DNA from: an uncultured Allomuricauda sp.
GTDB taxonomy: Bacteria > Bacteroidota > Bacteroidia > Flavobacteriales > Flavobacteriaceae
Direction: 5' to 3'
NCBI GenBank assembly: GCA_937911965.1
Contig: CALDPL010000246.1
Coordinates: 1-10,651, forward strand
DNA length: 10,651 nt
Below the pieces are notes generated by a model that worked only from the letters and a program-made list of their open reading frames with translations, searched no databases and was not told the origin of the DNA. The translations under genes were made by a program, and so were the position numbers. Positions 6,464 through 10,651 of the stretch are shown here, one piece after another (position 1 is the stretch's first letter; each line of letters opens with the position of its first letter).

Positions 6464-6600
6464 GGTGAACTACCCACCCACGGCGTAGCCGATGGGTTGG
6501 GCTTCTGATTTCACAGACCTACGCTTCTTTTCAGAAGTCTTATTTGGGTCTCCATCAGTGTACTCGACCGTCCCGGCCGAGATATTTTTCAAACCTTCTT
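6464..6600 (-). ncRNA. Putative omega RNA (reRNA) region at the tnpB 3' end
   Basis: In characterised IS200/IS605 elements the guide RNA of TnpB comes from the 3' part of tnpB and the right end, with the guide reading into the flank. Here the last tnpB codons (QPIGYAVGG) fold into a strong hairpin and the flank continues directly. The boundaries given are rough. The assignment rests on family knowledge and the visible hairpin, not on a recognised RNA sequence. Confidence 0.3.
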
Positions 6601-7672
6601 TTAGGATATTTCTACTCGCATTTATATCTCTGTCGTGTACCACACCACAAGAATCACAAGTCCATTCCCTATCTGAAAGTTTTAATTCTTGATTTATCCA
6701 ACCACAATCCCCACAAGTTTTACTTGATGGATAGGAACGATTGACTTTAACAAGTTCTTTTCCATACCAATCACATTTATATTGAAGCAATATTACAAAA
6801 TTACCCCAACATGCATCGGCAATATGTTTTGATAATTTGTGGTTTTTGAACATACCTTTAACATTTAAGTCCTCTACTGATATTAAATCATATTGATTGA
6901 CCAATTGATGAGAAACTTTGTGTAAGGTATCCAATCTACAACTTGCGATTTTCTCGTGAATCTTGGCAACTTTGAGTTTTTGTTTTTCAAACCCATTACT
7001 GCCTTTTTGTTTACGGGATAAGTGCTGTTGTGCTTTCTTTAATTGTTTTGCATATTTCTTTGTGTGCTTATTGTTTTTATACTTTTTCCCATCCGATGTT
7101 ATTACAAAATCCTTTAGACCAAGGTCTATTCCAATTTGTTTGCCGGTTTTGGGCAATTGTTCTATTTCCTGTTCTGTAAATATAGAAACAAAGTATTTGC
7201 CCGTTGGTGTTTTGGTAATGGACATCTTACCAATTTTCCCCCTAACATCACGGTGCAACTTTACTTTAATCTCTTCTTTAAATTTAGGTATATGTATCTT
7301 GTTGTCTGTCAGTGTTCCAAATTGAGGTATGGTAAATGTACTCTTATGTTTCCTTGATTTGAATTTAGGAAACTGGGCATTGCCTCTAAAAAAGTTTAAA
7401 AATGCAGAATCCAAGGAGCGTAAAGCAAATTGAAGCGACTGACTATTAACTTCCTTTAACCACTTTGTTTCTTCTTCCTTTTTGAGTTTTGTCAGAGCGG
7501 CGGCTTGTTCATGGTAATTGTCAGACTTTTTATTCGCTTGATACTGTTCTTTACGTTCATTTAAAAAATGATTATAGACATAGCGAGTACAACCAAAGTG
7601 CTTTGCAAGAAGGGTTTCTTGCTCTGCTGTTGGATATATTCTAAATTTATAGGTCTTATTCATCATTTTCAT
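6470..7672 (-). CDS. tnpB: TnpB, RNA-guided RuvC-like nuclease of an IS200/IS605 element
   Basis: The protein has about 400 residues, the usual size for TnpB, the compact ancestor-like relative of Cas12. The N-terminal part starts NKTYKFRIYPTAEQETLLAKHFGCTRYVYN, a standard OrfB_IS605 opening. The RuvC catalytic residues are visible: Asp in GIDLGLKDF (about 184), Glu in ISVEDLNVKGM (about 268) and Asp in DRDINASRNIL (about 350). The zinc ribbon has C321/C324 (TCGDCG) and C340/C343 (TCDSCG). All key residues are present, so the nuclease looks functional. Numbering is from a GTG at 7675; ATG at 7672, 7666 or 7663 are alternative starts. The 3' end overlaps the right-end hairpin. TnpB cuts the empty donor or other matching sites under omega RNA guidance and so helps the element persist. 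Codon use is AT-rich, unlike its neighbours. Confidence 0.95.
   Translation of the reverse strand: MKMMNKTYKFRIYPTAEQETLLAKHFGCTRYVYNHFLNERKEQYQANKKSDNYHEQAAALTKLKKEEETKWLKEVNSQSLQFALRSLDSAFLNFFRGNAQFPKFKSRKHKSTFTIPQFGTLTDNKIHIPKFKEEIKVKLHRDVRGKIGKMSITKTPTGKYFVSIFTEQEIEQLPKTGKQIGIDLGLKDFVITSDGKKYKNNKHTKKYAKQLKKAQQHLSRKQKGSNGFEKQKLKVAKIHEKIASCRLDTLHKVSHQLVNQYDLISVEDLNVKGMFKNHKLSKHIADACWGNFVILLQYKCDWYGKELVKVNRSYPSSKTCGDCGWINQELKLSDREWTCDSCGVVHDRDINASRNILKEGLKNISAGTVEYTDGDPNKTSEKKRRSVKSEAQPIGYAVGG
6473..6501. repeat. Right-end hairpin of the element, overlapping the tnpB 3' end
   Basis: CCCA-CCCA-CGGC pairs with GCCG-TGGG-TGGG around a GTA loop, with a bulged A (6492) and T (6497). The 12-base-pair stem lies inside the final codons of tnpB, just before its TAG. 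Subterminal imperfect palindromes like this are bound by TnpA and also form part of the omega RNA scaffold. Confidence 0.75.
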
Positions 7673-7715
7673 CACTTACTATACATCAAAACTTATGCCA
7701 AAATACCGTTTTATG

Positions 7716-7723
7716 TAAATTTG
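7716..7723 (+). promoter_or_regulatory. Bacteroidetes-type -7 promoter box (TAAATTTG) before tnpA
   Basis: TAAATTTG matches the TAnnTTTG consensus of the Bacteroidetes housekeeping promoter exactly and ends seven bases before the tnpA ATG. A clear -33 TTG box is not seen. If used, the transcript would start almost at the start codon and be nearly leaderless. Confidence 0.45.
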
Positions 7724-7730
7724 TCATGAT

Positions 7731-8120
7731 ATGTCTCACCACATCAGTACAGATCGCTCAAAACACTACTTAAAATGGCATTTAATTTTGGTTGCCAAGT
7801 ATCGTGGAAATATCTTGGTTGGTCAGTTAAATGATGATTTAAAGTCTGTCTTTCAATCCATAGCCGATAATCCGGATTTTGAAATTGAGGTGTTTGAATC
7901 AGATGTCAACCATATTCATTTTCTTATTCGCCACATACCTCGTTTGTCCATCGCTCAAATTGTTCGTAGATTGAAGCAAGAATCCACACATCAGTTATGG
8001 TTACAACATCGTTCAACACTTCGTCGGTATTATTGGTATCGTAAAATTTTGTGTCCGGATGGGTACTTCGCTTGTTCTATCGGTGAGGCTTCAGCATCAG
8101 TGGGTTTTACGCTCCGCCAT
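7731..8120 (+). pseudogene. tnpA: TnpA, IS200-type Y1 HUH transposase, 3' end altered and catalytic tyrosine not found
   Basis: About 121 residues match the Y1 single-strand transposase family: KHYLKWHLILVAKYR at the start, the HUH metal-binding motif NHIHFLI (His61, His63), RLSIAQIVRRLKQEST, and PDGYFACSIGEAS. In working relatives the last block is followed by a helix of the type ETIRxYIxxQG carrying the nucleophilic tyrosine, and then a stop. Here the frame continues as ASVGFTLRHIKKMTAPK, with no tyrosine at that place, and runs on to 8420 across the secA terminator and into secA antisense. That tail is almost certainly not coding. The gene end is therefore lost or changed, either by deletion at the left end of the element or by small in-frame changes (TLRH-IKK resembles the helix without its Tyr). 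It is probably inactive. It diverges from tnpB with 55-58 bases between them. Confidence 0.75.
8100..8117. repeat. Weak imperfect palindrome at the proposed left end of the element
   Basis: GTGGG (8100-8104) can pair with TCCGC (8113-8117), counting G-T pairs, around an eight-base loop. It sits just inside the suggested left boundary, where a TnpA-bound palindrome is expected. The pairing is much weaker than at the right end, so this may be a decayed end or chance. Confidence 0.25.
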
Positions 8121-8130
8121 ATAAAAAAAA

Positions 8131-8154
8131 TGACAGCCCCAAAAACCGCTGTCA
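8131..8154 (-). terminator. Rho-independent terminator of secA
   Basis: On the minus strand TGACAGC (8154-8148) pairs with GCTGTCA (8137-8131) around a ten-base loop and is followed by eight T (8130-8123). It lies 26 bases after the secA stop. In the other direction the stem is followed by C and five T, so it may also stop transcripts coming from tnpA. Confidence 0.85.
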
Positions 8155-8179
8155 CTTTTTATATCACATTCAATCCTGG

Positions 8180-10651
8180 TCAATCCTCGACCAACACCCA
8201 TTCCCCTTTTTCGATCAGGGGTTCGGCCTGTTTGTATTTTACGCTCTTGCTCTCCCCGGACATGATATTTTTGATGGTGACCCTGTCGTTCCTACCAATT
8301 TTCGGCTTTTCCCTGACCACGGTCTCGGTCAACTGCTGTCTTTGGCCCTGGGTCTGTCCAGCAGCCCTGCTGCGGGCGGAAAGTTCATCACTGTTGGGGA
8401 TTTCCTCCTTGGAGGTCTGAAGCTTCTCCTTGGGCCTGCTCACGGTCCTGGCCTCCTGGATTTCGTTGCTGTTCTGGGACGGAAGTTCCCCTTTGAAGAG
8501 GAAGGAAATCACTTCCTTGTTCACCTTGTCGATCATTTCCTTGAAGAGTTCAAAAGCCTCGAACTTATAAATCAATAGCGGGTCCTTTTGTTCGTGAACG
8601 GCCAATTGGACGGATTGTTTCAGTTCGTCCATTTTGCGCAAATGGGTCTTCCAGGAGTCATCGATAATGGCCAGGGAGATGTTTTTCTCAAAATCCGTGA
8701 TCAATTGCTTGCCCTCACTGCGGTAGGCCTTTTCCAGATTGGTGACCACGTTCAGGGTCTTGATCCCATCGGTAAAGGGAACCACGATCCGTTCAAAGGA
8801 ATTGGATTGGTCCTCGTGTACCCTTTTGATGACCTGGAAGGCCATCGCCGCGGAGCGCTCCATCTTGTCCAGGTAAAACTCATAGGCCGCCTTATAGACC
8901 AAATTGGCCAATTCCTGCACCCCCATCCTCTTGAACTCGTCCTCTGTGACGGGTGCGGTAATGGAGAAGAATTTGATGAGTTCGAACTCAAAGTTCTTAT
9001 AATCGTCGGCCAATTTGTTGGTCTCTACCAACAGTTCGCTGGTATCGTAGATCATATTGGCAATATCCACCTTGAGCCTTTCCCCTTGGAGGGCGTGTCT
9101 TCTTCTTTTGTAGACCACCTCCCGTTGGGCATTCATGACATCATCGTATTCCAAAAGGCGCTTACGGATCCCAAAGTTGTTCTCCTCCACCTTTTTCTGG
9201 GCGCGTTCAATGGAACGGGTCATCATGGAATGCTGGATCACCTCGCCATCCTCCAAGCCCATACGGTCCATCATTTTTGCAACTCGGTCCGAGCCGAACA
9301 AACGCATGAGGTTATCCTCCAGGGAAACATAGAATTGTGAGCTTCCCGGATCGCCCTGTCGGCCGGAACGGCCCCTGAGCTGTCGGTCCACCCTTCTGGA
9401 ATCATGGCGTTCCGTGCCTATGATGGCCAATCCCCCGGCTTCCTTGACCTCAGGGGACAATTTGATGTCCGTACCCCTACCGGCCATGTTGGTCGCTATG
9501 GTCACGATACCGGATTTCCCGGCCTCGGCCACGATATCCGCCTCCTTCTTGTGGAGTTTTGCGTTCAGCACATTGTGGGGAACCTTTCGAACGCTGAGCA
9601 ATTTGGACAGCAATTCGGAAATCTCCACTGAGGTCGTACCGATAAGTACCGGCCTGCCCGCTTGGGAGAGTTTGGTGACCTCCTCGATGATGGCATTGTA
9701 TTTTTCCCTTTTGGTCTTGTAGATCAAATCGTTCCTGTCATCCCGTGCAATGGGCCTGTTGGTGGGAATCTCCATGACATCCAATTTGTAGATTTCCCAG
9801 AATTCCCCCGCTTCGGTAATGGCCGTACCGGTCATACCGGCCAGCTTTTTGTACATCCTGAAGTAATTTTGCAGGGTAATGGTGGCAAAGGTCTGGGTCA
9901 TGGCCTCGATCTTGACGCGCTCCTTGGCCTCGATGGCCTGGTGGAGTCCGTCCGAATACCGTCTGCCGTCCATGATACGGCCCGTTTGCTCGTCCACGAT
10001 CATGACCTTGTTGTCGATCACCACGTATTCCACGTCCTTTTCAAAAAGGGTATAGGCTTTCAGCAGCTGGGTCATGGTATGGATCCTTTCGCTTTTGACG
10101 GAAAAATCCTTGAAGAGCTCTTCCTTGAGTTGGGCCTCCTTCTCGATATCCAAGCCCTGTTGTTCGATCTTGGCGATCTCACTGCCAATGTCCGGCATGA
10201 CAAAGAAATCCCGGTCCTCGTCCCCTGAGATATAATCGACCCCTTTATCGGTCAACTCGATCTGGTTGTTCTTTTCATCGATCACAAACAACAGGTCCGC
10301 ATCCACTTTGGGCATTTCCCTGTTGTTGTCCTGCATATAGAAGTTCTCTGTTTTTTGGAGCAGTTGTTTCACCCCCTCTTCACTCAAGAACTTGATCAGG
10401 GCCTTGTTCTTCGGAAGCCCGCGGTGTACCCGGAGCAGGAGAAACCCTCCTTCCTTGCTATCCCCGGCGGCGATCAATTTTTTGGCCTCGGCCAGGACCC
10501 CGGTCAAATGCTGTCGCTGTTTGTTCACGATATCGGCCACCTTTGGGCTGAGTTCGTTGAATTCATGTCGATCGCCCTCGGGCACCGGCCCCGAGATGAT
10601 CAAGGGGGTACGCGCATCGTCCACAAGGACGGAATCCACCTCATCCACAAT
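8180..10651 (-). CDS. secA: Preprotein translocase ATPase SecA (C-terminal part, cut by window edge)
   Basis: About 823 residues are visible; the N-terminal Walker A part lies beyond the window. The visible start is the Walker B/DEAD block [20 protein letters not shown]. Then come the [21 protein letters not shown] block, [16 protein letters not shown], the second nucleotide-binding fold ([26 protein letters not shown]) and the arginine-finger region [26 protein letters not shown]. The helical scaffold and wing domains follow. SecA powers export of unfolded preproteins through SecYEG at the inner membrane. The C-terminal tail contains KIGRND, which in many bacteria leads into the CPCGSGKKYKxC zinc site. 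Here it continues [18 protein letters not shown] and ends GEWVLVED, with no cysteines, as I recall for related flavobacterial proteins. The gene is followed by a strong terminator and then the element. The identification is certain. Confidence 0.97.
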   Translation of the reverse strand: MVDEVDSVLVDDARTPLIISGPVPEGDRHEFNELSPKVADIVNKQRQHLTGVLAEAKKLIAAGDSKEGGFLLLRVHRGLPKNKALIKFLSEEGVKQLLQKTENFYMQDNNREMPKVDADLLFVIDEKNNQIELTDKGVDYISGDEDRDFFVMPDIGSEIAKIEQQGLDIEKEAQLKEELFKDFSVKSERIHTMTQLLKAYTLFEKDVEYVVIDNKVMIVDEQTGRIMDGRRYSDGLHQAIEAKERVKIEAMTQTFATITLQNYFRMYKKLAGMTGTAITEAGEFWEIYKLDVMEIPTNRPIARDDRNDLIYKTKREKYNAIIEEVTKLSQAGRPVLIGTTSVEISELLSKLLSVRKVPHNVLNAKLHKKEADIVAEAGKSGIVTIATNMAGRGTDIKLSPEVKEAGGLAIIGTERHDSRRVDRQLRGRSGRQGDPGSSQFYVSLEDNLMRLFGSDRVAKMMDRMGLEDGEVIQHSMMTRSIERAQKKVEENNFGIRKRLLEYDDVMNAQREVVYKRRRHALQGERLKVDIANMIYDTSELLVETNKLADDYKNFEFELIKFFSITAPVTEDEFKRMGVQELANLVYKAAYEFYLDKMERSAAMAFQVIKRVHEDQSNSFERIVVPFTDGIKTLNVVTNLEKAYRSEGKQLITDFEKNISLAIIDDSWKTHLRKMDELKQSVQLAVHEQKDPLLIYKFEAFELFKEMIDKVNKEVISFLFKGELPSQNSNEIQEARTVSRPKEKLQTSKEEIPNSDELSARSRAAGQTQGQRQQLTETVVREKPKIGRNDRVTIKNIMSGESKSVKYKQAEPLIEKGEWVLVED

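Larger units (their letters stand above)
6464..8122. mobile_element. IS200/IS605-family element (IS605-like, divergent tnpA and tnpB)
   Basis: An AT-rich block holds divergently transcribed tnpB (minus) and tnpA (plus), the gene order of the IS605 subgroup. The right end is at the tnpB side, marked by the hairpin at 6473-6501. The left end is at the tnpA side, near the A-run that forms the secA terminator tail. As expected for this family there are no terminal inverted repeats or target duplication, so the outer limits are estimates within about 10-15 bases. On the minus strand, the bases just outside the proposed left end read TTTAT, a plausible target or TAM-like sequence. The element separates the sensor kinase gene from secA. 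The truncated tnpA suggests it may no longer move on its own. Confidence 0.8.

Noticed and set aside
8588..9340. 250-codon plus-strand frame inside secA, and a similar one at 9662-10228
   Set aside because: Both are antisense to certain secA coding sequence and show no domain of their own.
1..10651. CRISPR array, tRNA or rRNA genes
   Set aside because: No regularly spaced direct repeats, cloverleaf with T-loop, or rRNA-like sequence was seen on either strand.

Overview
This window looks like part of a chromosome from a marine-type member of the Bacteroidetes, most likely Flavobacteriaceae. The evidence is the flavobacterial form of SecA with a [12 protein letters not shown] C-terminus, an ECF sigma/anti-sigma pair of the kind common in that group, weak Shine-Dalgarno signals, and an exact TAnnTTTG promoter box at 7716-7723. 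Most genes are moderately GC-rich. The stretch 6464-8122 is clearly AT-rich and is an inserted IS200/IS605-type element.

Layout. At 1-391 (minus) lies the 5' part of a MeaB/ArgK-type G3E GTPase, cut by the window edge. It diverges from an Ohr/OsmC-family organic hydroperoxide reductase at 604-1029, which ends in a strong hairpin terminator. A three-gene overlapping plus-strand operon follows (1182-3685): an ECF sigma factor, a one-pass membrane protein that is the probable anti-sigma factor, and an exported protein with a long charged helix between beta-rich parts. Converging on it is a lipoprotein MsrA (3713-4384, minus). A 383-base non-coding stretch with small hairpins then precedes a 77-residue exported protein (4768-5001) and a possible 29-residue membrane peptide directly behind it (5008-5097). 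A membrane HisKA_2-type sensor kinase lies at 5131-6351 (minus).

The element at about 6464-8122 carries divergent tnpB (minus, apparently intact) and tnpA (plus, keeping its HUH motif but not a recognisable catalytic-tyrosine helix). The last codons of tnpB fold into the right-end hairpin, where TnpB-associated omega RNAs normally form. The element abuts the U-tract of the terminator of secA, which fills the rest of the window (8180-10651, minus, N-terminus outside).

Together, Ohr and MsrA handle peroxide and oxidised methionine damage, and the sigma/anti-sigma operon probably responds to an envelope signal. No complete new multi-gene system is evident. The features most worth a second look are the TnpB left with a probably dead TnpA, the secreted coiled-coil protein coupled to the sigma/anti-sigma pair, the small secreted protein and micropeptide pair, and the replaced C-terminal tail of SecA.
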